DNA from: Lachnospiraceae bacterium
GTDB taxonomy: Bacteria; Bacillota; Clostridia; Lachnospirales; Lachnospiraceae
Length of the DNA stretch: 54,764 nt
Direction of reading: 5' to 3'
NCBI GenBank assembly: GCA_009774615.1
Contig: VSOC01000012.1
Coordinates: 1-54,764, forward strand
Shown here: positions 41,561 through 49,339 of the stretch, piece by piece
Position numbering within the stretch: the stretch's first letter is position 1
How the letters are laid out: the number at the start of each line of letters is the position of its first letter
The notes under the pieces: generated by a model
Told to the model about the DNA's origin: nothing
Seen by the model: the letters and a program-made list of their open reading frames with translations, nothing else
Database searches by the model: none
Translations under genes and position numbers: made by a program

Positions 41561-41589
41561 ATCTTAACATAAATCCCGATAAAATGCAA
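41561..41589 (-). promoter_or_regulatory. Promoter of the peptidase-cyclase operon
   Basis: TTGCAT (41589-41584), 17-nt spacer, TAAGAT (41566-41561) on the minus strand. Confidence 0.65.
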
Positions 41590-41621
41590 GGGATTTATCC
41601 GTTTACGGGCAGGAAACTTCG

Positions 41622-41671
41622 TTACTTTCCGCACATTCACTACAAATGCGCAGACCCGGGCGAACAATAAC
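41622..41671. repeat. Diverged copy of the ackA-leader palindrome
   Basis: GTTACTTTCCGC at the left and GCGAACAATAAC at the right form imperfect arms. The segment ATGCGCAGACC followed by GCGAACAATAAC resembles the right end of the 28487-28616 element. The interior is much shorter. Confidence 0.45.
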
Positions 41672-41703
41672 AAAATTTCTTCTCTGCCCGCAAACCATCC
41701 TCC

Positions 41704-42894
41704 TTACACATCCTCCAAAAGCGGCACATCTTCGGTAAAAGTTTCTTCCCCCAGTTCATTAATCACAGTTTTTCCCGCCTTCCCATACTGATACAGCTGA
41801 TCTAAAAATTCAATCGCTGCCCTAATCTTTGTGCGGAGCAGATAGCCGCCGGACTGGGTGGCACCAAGAAGGGTAGCCGGGGACAGGTTCGGTGTCCAGG
41901 CATAGGCTTTTCCGTGAAATTCCTGGATTTTATACAGTACCTGCTGAATTTCCTCCTTCGTCAGCGGTGCAAGCTGCGGCGATTTCACTAAAAGATCCAG
42001 CACCGTCCTTATGGGTTCTGGTTCCTCCGGATAAACGGCTTCCAGATTTTCATGTTCCCGCTTGCCCTCAATTACATCCTCCACATAGGATGCACTCAGC
42101 GCAAAGATGCTGAATACAGCTTCTAAGGACGGCTCCGGCAGTAAGAAACGCGCCATGTTCCGGTAAGCATTCAGCCTTGCCTTCTTTCCCAGCCTTCCCA
42201 TCAGTTCCGTTTCATCGATTAAAATGACCCACCCATGATAACCCATCTGCGTAAATAAATGGCTCATAAACGAAAAATAATCCCCGCAGTGTTTGGTCTT
42301 GGTAAAGTTCACATTATACTTGACCGGCTGGTTAAATATCCGGCGGTAAATCTTTTTCAGCGGCGCATTGGCAACAAAATCGCCTTCCAGATCCGCCTGC
42401 AGTAAGAACTTTTCATCGGAATCTTCGGTGTTTAAGTAAGAGCGGAAAAGATAATACAGCTTATCGGTTTCTAACTGCTTTGCCGCATAAAGCTGCATCT
42501 CATTGGCAATCGGACTGTTTGCCGACAGCTTTTCAAGTTCATGCATAAAGCCGGGCTGCTGCCGCATGGGAAGATAGGTGTTCTGGATAATTTTCTGATA
42601 AATCAAATACAGCTTATCCATCGGTGTTTCCTTGCTCAGCGAAAGCAGGGAAACCACCATATGGTTGGAATGTGCCAGATTAAACACGGTATTTAAAAGA
42701 TGGGTTTTCCCCTCTCCGTACTTTCCGCAGACAACCATACCGTTTGACTTGCCCTCATTGCACACCATATCCAGACGGGCGGAAATCTCCTTCATCATCC
42801 TGGGACGTGCCTCGGAAAAATACTGCCCTACCGCACGGGACGGTATCCCCGACCGCAGAGCTTCGATAATGTGCCTGGCTTCCTTATCATACAT
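41704..42894 (-). CDS. BREX/Shango-type P-loop ATPase (DUF2791-like), second of pair
   Basis: 396 residues. Walker A is CGKYGEGKTHLL (about 57-64) and Walker B WVILIDETELMG. The N-terminal EALRSGIPSRAVGQYFSEAR and the C-terminal helical region (SGGYLLRTKIRAAIEFLDQL) are typical of the BrxD/DUF2791 family. Such ATPases appear in BREX and Shango phage-defence loci. It overlaps the preceding ATPase gene by 8 bp, so the two products are probably made in equal amounts and may form a hetero-oligomer. GC content is host-like. Confidence 0.8.
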   Translation of the reverse strand: MYDKEARHIIEALRSGIPSRAVGQYFSEARPRMMKEISARLDMVCNEGKSNGMVVCGKYGEGKTHLLNTVFNLAHSNHMVVSLLSLSKETPMDKLYLIYQKIIQNTYLPMRQQPGFMHELEKLSANSPIANEMQLYAAKQLETDKLYYLFRSYLNTEDSDEKFLLQADLEGDFVANAPLKKIYRRIFNQPVKYNVNFTKTKHCGDYFSFMSHLFTQMGYHGWVILIDETELMGRLGKKARLNAYRNMARFLLPEPSLEAVFSIFALSASYVEDVIEGKREHENLEAVYPEEPEPIRTVLDLLVKSPQLAPLTKEEIQQVLYKIQEFHGKAYAWTPNLSPATLLGATQSGGYLLRTKIRAAIEFLDQLYQYGKAGKTVINELGEETFTEDVPLLEDV

Positions 42895-44095
42895 CTTCCC
42901 TCACCTCCTGCATTGCCATCTGAATTAAACGCAAAATTCCCACCGCTCCGGTGTGTGCCATTTCTGCGATTTCTTTTGCTCTCCCGTAATCTAATACCTG
43001 CATGGAAACCTGGTTCTGTGCGCCGGCAAGACTTTTTGAAATCTCCATAATCACTTCGGGCGTATACTCCTGCGCGGCCAGCCGATCCAAATCCACCATA
43101 TCGGCAAACCGGTTAAAACGTTCGCCCACAATCTCGTTCTGTATCCGCATCCACAGAGCCTGATAAGATTTTAAGCCTGCATTCTCATTATCCATCAGTT
43201 CCCGGTCAAAAGCATAGGCAAACATAATATTTTTCATGCTGTCAATATCATCAATCAGCTGGCGGATGCTTTCATAAGTATCCTCGCGTTTCATCTTGGT
43301 ATAATGTACGGCTTCCAGGCTGGAACGGCTGATTAACATCTCCAGATCGTCAATCGTTACAAATATCCCGGAATCTCCGCCCAGACGGACAATTTCTGCC
43401 AGAGATCGAAGCATGTGCCGGGCATTAAATTTCGTAATGCGGTTCGGGAAAAAGCCCAGGGCGCGAAGCTGCGACAGCTTAATCATGCGATCCCCTTCCA
43501 GCCAGGCTAAAAGCATATCCCTGTTTTTTGCTTCCAACACCGGATAACCCAGGATACCCCCGGTCAGCATACTGCAGGCAAGGGCAAAGTTATTATCCAA
43601 CAGCGGATTATCCAAGAATATCTGCTTTAACTGCGCACGGATCTCCCGTTTGGTCAGCGCATCCCCCATACCATTCTGTGAAAGATAGTCAATAAAGCGC
43701 ATCCCTGCCGGAATATCGCGGGAATCAAATCCCATATCTGCGATCAATGTATGGCTGATTTTCTCCAGACACTCTAAAATATCGCACTGGTGGAAAATTT
43801 CCACATAAATTTCTTTAAAATCATGCATCCAGATATCCTTTGCCGAAAACCATACCGTCTTATAATTTTCCTGCTGGGCAAGATTCGTCATCTGCTGCAG
43901 GAAATAGGTCTTTCCACTTCCCGGCCGCCCGGTAATAAATTTTATCTTGCTTCCGCCGTCGCGGATGTATTCTTTAAGGTATTTTTCTTCCCAAAAGCGG
44001 GTGAGAAACCCCATCCCGTCAGCAAGGGTTTCTCCAAAAATACCTTCATCATCGGATTGCTGTCCGTCCAGCAATTCATTATTTTCTGTCCCCAT
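42887..44095 (-). CDS. BREX/Shango-type P-loop ATPase, first of pair
   Basis: 402 residues. Walker A is TGRPGSGKTYFL and Walker B IFVTIDDLEMLIS. The central part holds an arginine-rich helix set (NRITKFNARHMLRSLAEIVR) and the C-terminus ends in AHTGAVGILRLIQMAMQEV. It resembles the neighbouring ATPase in layout but is clearly diverged. Start 44095 has GGAGG at 5 nt; longer frames to 44143 lack a site. It lies 92 bp downstream of the coiled-coil gene. Confidence 0.78.
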   Translation of the reverse strand: MGTENNELLDGQQSDDEGIFGETLADGMGFLTRFWEEKYLKEYIRDGGSKIKFITGRPGSGKTYFLQQMTNLAQQENYKTVWFSAKDIWMHDFKEIYVEIFHQCDILECLEKISHTLIADMGFDSRDIPAGMRFIDYLSQNGMGDALTKREIRAQLKQIFLDNPLLDNNFALACSMLTGGILGYPVLEAKNRDMLLAWLEGDRMIKLSQLRALGFFPNRITKFNARHMLRSLAEIVRLGGDSGIFVTIDDLEMLISRSSLEAVHYTKMKREDTYESIRQLIDDIDSMKNIMFAYAFDRELMDNENAGLKSYQALWMRIQNEIVGERFNRFADMVDLDRLAAQEYTPEVIMEISKSLAGAQNQVSMQVLDYGRAKEIAEMAHTGAVGILRLIQMAMQEVREDV

Positions 44096-44187
44096 GTTTT
44101 CCTCCATCTTTAGTCTTACTGCCCGGTACATGGTTTTGCACATTATTAACCAGACAGTGTACGGATTTCACTTTTATTTTCAATTAT

Positions 44188-44967
44188 TCATTCCTCTTCA
44201 CTTTCAAAGAAACGAATGGTTGCAAGATACTGCTCATTTCCTTCTTTATCTAAAATACGGATGGCTCGCCCAATATTTCTGCTGGGGCCAAACTGAAACT
44301 TTCTTCCGTCCTTCGCTGCTTCCAGATCCGAACCATACAGTCTTGCCAGATCAAAGGCAAAACTCTGCTGATCGTAATCTTTGCGGAACCGGCTCATCGG
44401 CGCTAAAAATTTATACAAACTATTCAGGTAAATATCGGCTCCCGGATGCTTTTTCAGCTTTAATACCGCAAGATCATAAGCATCCTCAAGTTCATTGGCA
44501 AAGGTAAGTGCATTAAAGGAGGCTTTATTTAACTTTTCCTGTCCCTTATACACGGTTTCCACAAAACTCTTCGGACGCATACACGAAACCTTCTTCCGAT
44601 CCATGTAAACATCCTGATTTTCCGCATCAATCTTTATCCGGTAAGGAAACATCTCAAATACCGGAAATTCGCCCTGCACATCAATCCCCTTTTCCTGGCA
44701 GGCATCAAGCATCTGACGGACAAAATCGCCCTGCTCAAAATACTCCTTTGCATCAAATGCATTGACACGCTCAAGCATGGATTCCAACGTCTTAATCATC
44801 GTATCCGCGGCATCCGCCATCCCGTCCAAATCCCGCAAAAGTCCCTTCACATCCCCGCCTTCATTCTCCCGTGAAATAAGTTTCATGTACTTTTGCAGAG
44901 AAGAAAGCCCGTCCTTTACCAGTTTTTCCTTCCCTTTTAATTCCTCATACAGCTCTTCGTAATTCAT
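44188..44967 (-). CDS. Coiled-coil protein of the ATPase-helicase locus
   Basis: 259 residues. The N-terminal ~95 residues are a predicted coiled coil (MNYEELYEELKGKEKLVKDG; MADAADTMIKTLESMLERV). The rest is a mixed alpha/beta domain with YRIKIDAENQDVYMDRKKVS. No family recognised, and no TerB domain is visible although Shango loci carry one in this position. Start 44967 has GGAGG 5 nt upstream. First gene of the leftward arm, divergent from the helicase gene. Confidence 0.72.
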   Translation of the reverse strand: MNYEELYEELKGKEKLVKDGLSSLQKYMKLISRENEGGDVKGLLRDLDGMADAADTMIKTLESMLERVNAFDAKEYFEQGDFVRQMLDACQEKGIDVQGEFPVFEMFPYRIKIDAENQDVYMDRKKVSCMRPKSFVETVYKGQEKLNKASFNALTFANELEDAYDLAVLKLKKHPGADIYLNSLYKFLAPMSRFRKDYDQQSFAFDLARLYGSDLEAAKDGRKFQFGPSRNIGRAIRILDKEGNEQYLATIRFFESEEE

Positions 44968-45070
44968 ATAATCCTCCGTTCTTTGCCTTTGCATCTTTAA
45001 CCTGTTACTGTGTAAACTACTGAAAGTATATAGTAAATCTTCCAAAAATTCAATCATTTGGCAGAAATTG

Positions 45071-45100
45071 TTTTCACGAACCCCCGAAATATGTTATAAT
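45071..45100 (+). promoter_or_regulatory. Promoter of the DEAD/DEAH helicase gene
   Basis: TATAAT at 45095-45100 with a weak -35 (TTTTCA, 45071-45076) 18 bp upstream. The leader to the ATG at 45193 is about 85 nt and contains partly complementary TGCACGGAC / GTGCAGCCGTCC segments. Confidence 0.5.
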
Positions 45101-45192
45101 TCCTAAAACCAACAATTAACGGCCTGCACGGACTGCCATGTGCCTCTTTGTGCAGCCGTCCTGCGACTTATAAGCATTGCGGAAAGGAAACC

Positions 45193-46770
45193 ATGAATAC
45201 TCCCCTTTATCTATGGCAGGAAGAATGTTTGTCTGCGTGGTTTAATAACCATTGCCGGGGTATTGTACAGGCCGTCACCGGTTCCGGAAAGACCCTTCTG
45301 GCTCTGGAAGCTGCCCGCAGACTGGAAGATAAACTCAGGAAATCCGGGAAAAAATTAAAGGTAAAAATCGTCGTACCCACATCAGCCTTAATGCGGCAGT
45401 GGGAACGTGCTGTCAGTGAATTTCGGATTAGCGCTGCGCTCCCTCCACAAAAAATCGGTCTTCGCGGCGGCGGTTTTAAGGATAGGACAGACTGTTCCTA
45501 TATGATTTATGTCATCAATTCCGCCCGCTACGAACTTGCCCGTCAGATTTTAAGCGAGCTTCAGGAAAGCGAAACCATTCTTCTGATTGCCGACGAATGT
45601 CATCATTATCAAAGCGGACAGAATCGGCTGATTTTTGAATTTTTGCCCCGGAGCAAGCCTTATTCCCGGCATTTTTTCTCCCTTGGCCTTTCCGCAACGC
45701 TTCCTGCCGGGGAGGAGGGCCGCTACCTTAGTTCTGTTCTTGGCAGAAAAATCTACAGCTACGGAATGGAAAAAGCCCTGGCACTGCAGACCGTGTGTCC
45801 CTACGATATCTTCCACATCGCTCTGCCCTTTACCGGGACAGAACGGATGGACTATGACAGCCTTACGGATAAAATGAACCGTATCTACAGCAATCTTTTA
45901 AAGCTTTGCCCGGAACTGCGCCATATTACCCAAACGGAACGCTTTGCCCTGCTTCGCGAGCTTTCTGCTAGTAAAAATTTAAGAATCGCCGATATGGCTG
46001 CTTCTTATATGGCGCTTACCTATCAGAGAAAAAGCCTGATCTGCCTGGCATCCTCGCGGCTTTCCTGTGTGTGTGCACTGATTAACCGCCTTGACTCCGA
46101 AGAAAAAATCATGATTTTTGGCGAACGCATTGCCCAGGCAGACGAACTCTATCGGCTTTTACATCGCCAGTATCCGCAGCGGGTGGGCAAAATCCACTCA
46201 CAGATGGGAACACTGGCCAATAAAAACACCCTGGAACGCTTCCGCGCAGGAGATCTCCGTATCCTCATTTCCTGCAAGGCTATGGATGAAGGTGTAGATG
46301 TCCCGGATGCGGCGGTTGGTATTGTTTTATCAAGCACATCCGCACAGCGGCAAAGAATACAGCGGCTGGGAAGAATTATCCGGAAAAACGAAGGAAAGGA
46401 GCGGGCCTCGCTGTACTACCTGCACATCGAAGAAAGCGCCGAGGATAACGTATTTTTACCGGACAGCAAAGATATCCGGCTTTTTGACCTGCAGTACCAT
46501 CCGGACACCGGAGAATTTTCCTGTAAAGAATACCAAAAAAGAGCCGGACAGCTGCTTAAACGACTGCTGGCAGAAAAGCGAAGGGAAGAAAGACGAAGAG
46601 AGGAACAACAAAAAGAAGCCCGGCGCTGCCTGCAAAAAGGCATCGTCCGGGCGGACTGGAAGAGAGAAATTGACGATCTGGAAATAAGAATAAACCACGC
46701 ACGCTATGCAAGCGAGAAAAATTACTGGATTTGCATGAAAAGGATGAGGGAGATGGATGACGAGGAATAA
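45193..46770 (+). CDS. SF2 DEAD/DEAH-box helicase of the Shango-like locus
   Basis: 525 residues. Motif I is AVTGSGKTLLALEAARRL, Ia VVPTSALMRQWERAV, II IADECHHYQ, III LSATL, IV/V DEGVDVPDAAVGIVLSS, VI QRIQRLGRIIRK. The architecture is RadD/XPB-like with a charged coiled-coil C-terminus (EKRREERRREEQQKEARRC). ATG 45193 has AAAGGA. It is transcribed divergently from the coiled-coil/ATPase arm. Helicase plus DUF2791-type ATPase is the core of Shango; the duplicated ATPase and missing TerB make this a variant. Confidence 0.82.
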   Translation: MNTPLYLWQEECLSAWFNNHCRGIVQAVTGSGKTLLALEAARRLEDKLRKSGKKLKVKIVVPTSALMRQWERAVSEFRISAALPPQKIGLRGGGFKDRTDCSYMIYVINSARYELARQILSELQESETILLIADECHHYQSGQNRLIFEFLPRSKPYSRHFFSLGLSATLPAGEEGRYLSSVLGRKIYSYGMEKALALQTVCPYDIFHIALPFTGTERMDYDSLTDKMNRIYSNLLKLCPELRHITQTERFALLRELSASKNLRIADMAASYMALTYQRKSLICLASSRLSCVCALINRLDSEEKIMIFGERIAQADELYRLLHRQYPQRVGKIHSQMGTLANKNTLERFRAGDLRILISCKAMDEGVDVPDAAVGIVLSSTSAQRQRIQRLGRIIRKNEGKERASLYYLHIEESAEDNVFLPDSKDIRLFDLQYHPDTGEFSCKEYQKRAGQLLKRLLAEKRREERRREEQQKEARRCLQKGIVRADWKREIDDLEIRINHARYASEKNYWICMKRMREMDDEE

Positions 46771-46817
46771 GACAGACAATGTCTTACTGCGGAAAACAAC
46801 GGAATCGGATTCCGTTG
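46769..46817. terminator. Two hairpins between convergent genes
   Basis: AAGACA / TGTCTT (46769-46785) overlaps the helicase stop codon. CAACGGAATC / GATTCCGTTG (46797-46817) is a near-perfect palindrome. Neither has a strong T-run. Confidence 0.45.
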
Positions 46818-46890
46818 ATTCGGCATGTAATTATTTTAACAGTACTCTTACCAGACATTAACTCTGCTTTTATTCTTATCCTTTTTTAAT

Positions 46891-46945
46891 CTTTAACTCT
46901 AACGTTTTAACCTTTGACTCTAACACTTTAACCTTTGACTTAACC
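46891..46945. repeat. 21-bp tandem repeat, 2.6 copies
   Basis: CTTTRACTCTAACRYTTTAAC at 46891 and 46912, then a partial third copy reaching the stop codon of the desulfidase-like remnant. It resembles the 17-bp array at 2946-3046 in its TTTAACTCT core. Confidence 0.8.
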
Positions 46946-47341
46946 ATCCTTTTCCATCATAATCTCCAAAATCGTCTGGTCCGTCTGCGTCATGCCTGGG
47001 CTGCTCACCCTGCCCATATTGCGGATCGCATCTTCAGGGGTAAATCCGCAGATTCCGTCCGTCCCCTGCAGGACAACATCCGAAACGGCAAGGTAAGCGC
47101 ACATCATCGCCGCATTCGTCGCCGTGGCAAGCCTTAAGGCGCAGCCGATTTTTCCGCCGTCGCAGATCATTCCGGTCAGGTTTCCGCTCATGTTGATAAT
47201 TGCATGGCCAATCTGCTCATCACTGCCGCCGAGGAGCCAGACCATCGCCGCCGATACCCCGCAGCCGCAGGCCGCCGAAAGCTTTCCGGTGAAGGATTTA
47301 ATGTAGACATTCAACGTATGAGAAAAGATTTGCCGGAGGGT
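46940..47341 (-). pseudogene. C-terminal remnant of UPF0597/CyuA-like cysteine desulfidase
   Basis: Only the last ~130 residues of a ~430-residue family are present: SHTLNVYIKSFTGKLSAACG, GGSDEQIGHAIINMSGN, GMICDGGKIGCALRLATATN, and a proper C-terminus. The conserved N-terminal two-thirds, including the early active-site Cys region, are missing; upstream codons run into the 3' end of the CoA-disulfide reductase gene. In the intact family this L-serine-dehydratase-like enzyme is thought to cleave cysteine or a related substrate. Read as a 5' deletion, probably joining the two genes. Confidence 0.82.
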
Positions 47342-47414
47342 ATGGATAAGGTAATTAATCTGGGGCAGCGTTCCTGCAAATCCCTTCTGAATGAACCAAC
47401 TTCGTCCGATAAGG

Positions 47415-49121
47415 TTACTTAAAATTATATTCCGTCACAATCGGTTCACGCCCATTAACCTTATCATTAAAGTACTCATACAAGCTGATTCCCAGGAAAG
47501 AACCAGAAATATTCCATACATTTTTATAACCATTTCCCTGCAGGCAGCAGACGGCATTATAGCTGCGCTGTCCTGTGCGGCAATGGATATAAACCGGGAC
47601 ATCTCTTGGAATCTCCTCCATTCTCTCCCGGAGCTGGCTGAGCGGAATAACGTGGGCACCTTGGATATGGCCTGCGTTATACTCGGGTTCCTCGCGTACA
47701 TCGACAATATAGGCCCCGGACTCCACCAGTTCACGAACCTTGCTCACCGGAACCTGGCGGTAACGGCCTTCCAACAGGTTTGTTCCAACTAACGCCGCCT
47801 GGTTTACCACATCCCTTGCCGTGCCAAATACCGGAGAATAACACAGTTCCAGATCTTTAACATCCTCCAGCGTAGCCCCCATGCTGATCATTGCCGCAAT
47901 CACGTCAATCCGCTTATCGGTATTGCCCCTGCCAATCGCCTGTGCGCCGAGAATTCGACCGGTGGGAACCTCAAAAAGCAGCTTAAAGTTCATATAGTGG
48001 CTTCCCGGCATTAATCCAACCTTATCCGGCGACATCACATAGGCAAACTGACAGGAAATCCCGGCATTTTTTGCCGTTTTTTCATTTAAGCCCGTGCACG
48101 CCGCATTCTGCCCGAAAATGCGGATACAGGATGAACCGATAAAGCCCTTATTTGCCGCTGCACCCCCGTACATATGGTCGGCTGCACCGCGGGCTTGCTT
48201 CTGTGCCGGGCCTGCAAGCGCCAGCCGCCCCGGACGGTGAAGCATACGGTTAAAGCTTTCCACGGCATCCCCTACGGCATAAATATCCGGGTCGGAGGTC
48301 TGATAGTTCTTATTCACCAAAATCCCGCCGGTTTCCCCAATTGCAAGCCCGGCTTCCCGTGCCAGCGAAGTTTCCGGGATCACACCAATCGCCATAACCA
48401 CCACATCGGCATCCACGGTTTCCGCCTTGTCCTGACGTTTGATTTGGATGCTGTGTTCGTTAATTTCGGTCAGCATACTGGACAGATATAAAGCGATTCC
48501 ATTGTCCATCATTTCTTTATGGAGGATCTGCACCATATCGTAGTCAAACGGCATCATAATCTGATCCGTTCCCTCGACAAGCGACACCGAAAGCCCCGCC
48601 ATTTTCAGGTTTTCCGCCACTTCCACACCGATAAATCCGCCGCCGATAACCGCTGCCTTCTTTATCTGGTTCACATCAATATAAAGCTTCAATGCCCGAA
48701 TATCCATCACATTCCGCACCGAGAATACATGCTTTTGCCCAATTCCGGCAATGCTCTTTGGCATAACCGGATTGGCCCCGGGTGCTAACACCAATTGGTC
48801 ATAGCTTTCCGTATAGGTTTCTCCGGTCTGAAGGTTTTTAACCGTTACCGTTTTCTTTGCCGGATGAATCGACGTCACTTCAGACTGCACCCTTGCCTCG
48901 ATAGCATACTGCTTTAAAAAGCGCTGGGGCGTCATCAGAACAAGCGCATTGCTGTTTTCCACCGTTTTGCTTAAATGGTAGGGAAGGCAGCAATTAGAGA
49001 AGGAAACGTGCTCGCCTCGCTCAAACATAATAATCTCTGCCGTTTCATCCAGCCTGCGGATACGTGCCGCCGCCGAAGCCCCGCCTGCAACTCCGCCTAC
49101 GATAAGAACTCTTTTTTTCAT
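47415..49121 (-). CDS. CoA-disulfide reductase / NADH oxidase with rhodanese domain
   Basis: 568 residues. FAD-binding GGVAGGASAAARIRRLDE is followed by the redox Cys in FSNCCLPYHLS, the NAD site VIGGGFIGVEVAENL, and YAVGDAVE. The C-terminal rhodanese domain (about 460-560) has the active Cys in IHCRTGQRS. CoADR-RHD enzymes reduce CoA disulfide and persulfides with NAD(P)H, linking sulfane sulfur and redox balance. Start 49121 has GCGAGGA upstream. The gene follows a sigma-54-like promoter and precedes the cysteine desulfidase remnant. Confidence 0.9.
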   Translation of the reverse strand: MKKRVLIVGGVAGGASAAARIRRLDETAEIIMFERGEHVSFSNCCLPYHLSKTVENSNALVLMTPQRFLKQYAIEARVQSEVTSIHPAKKTVTVKNLQTGETYTESYDQLVLAPGANPVMPKSIAGIGQKHVFSVRNVMDIRALKLYIDVNQIKKAAVIGGGFIGVEVAENLKMAGLSVSLVEGTDQIMMPFDYDMVQILHKEMMDNGIALYLSSMLTEINEHSIQIKRQDKAETVDADVVVMAIGVIPETSLAREAGLAIGETGGILVNKNYQTSDPDIYAVGDAVESFNRMLHRPGRLALAGPAQKQARGAADHMYGGAAANKGFIGSSCIRIFGQNAACTGLNEKTAKNAGISCQFAYVMSPDKVGLMPGSHYMNFKLLFEVPTGRILGAQAIGRGNTDKRIDVIAAMISMGATLEDVKDLELCYSPVFGTARDVVNQAALVGTNLLEGRYRQVPVSKVRELVESGAYIVDVREEPEYNAGHIQGAHVIPLSQLRERMEEIPRDVPVYIHCRTGQRSYNAVCCLQGNGYKNVWNISGSFLGISLYEYFNDKVNGREPIVTEYNFK

Positions 49122-49191
49122 GGTTTTTCCTCGCTTTCCTGCTTGATAGATTGGGGATGAATGTCCCTTGCATAGCTATACTTTAAATTTT

Positions 49192-49208
49192 AGCAAAAAA
49201 TATGCCAA
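49192..49208 (-). promoter_or_regulatory. Sigma-54-type promoter before CoADR-rhodanese gene
   Basis: On the minus strand TTGGCATATTTTTTGCT keeps GG at -24 and GC at -12 with the required 10 bp between them. It deviates from consensus only after TGGCA. Transcription would begin near 49181, about 60 nt before the start codon. Confidence 0.6.
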
Positions 49209-49339
49209 TAGTCTGATTTTCTAAATTATTCTTTTCTTAGCAAATCTGATTTCTGCTTTAAAATCGCCGGAACTGCCCTCTTCACTCCATTCTAAGCGAC
49301 TCTTGAAATGCCACTTTGAATCTGTCCATAAACTTCAGT

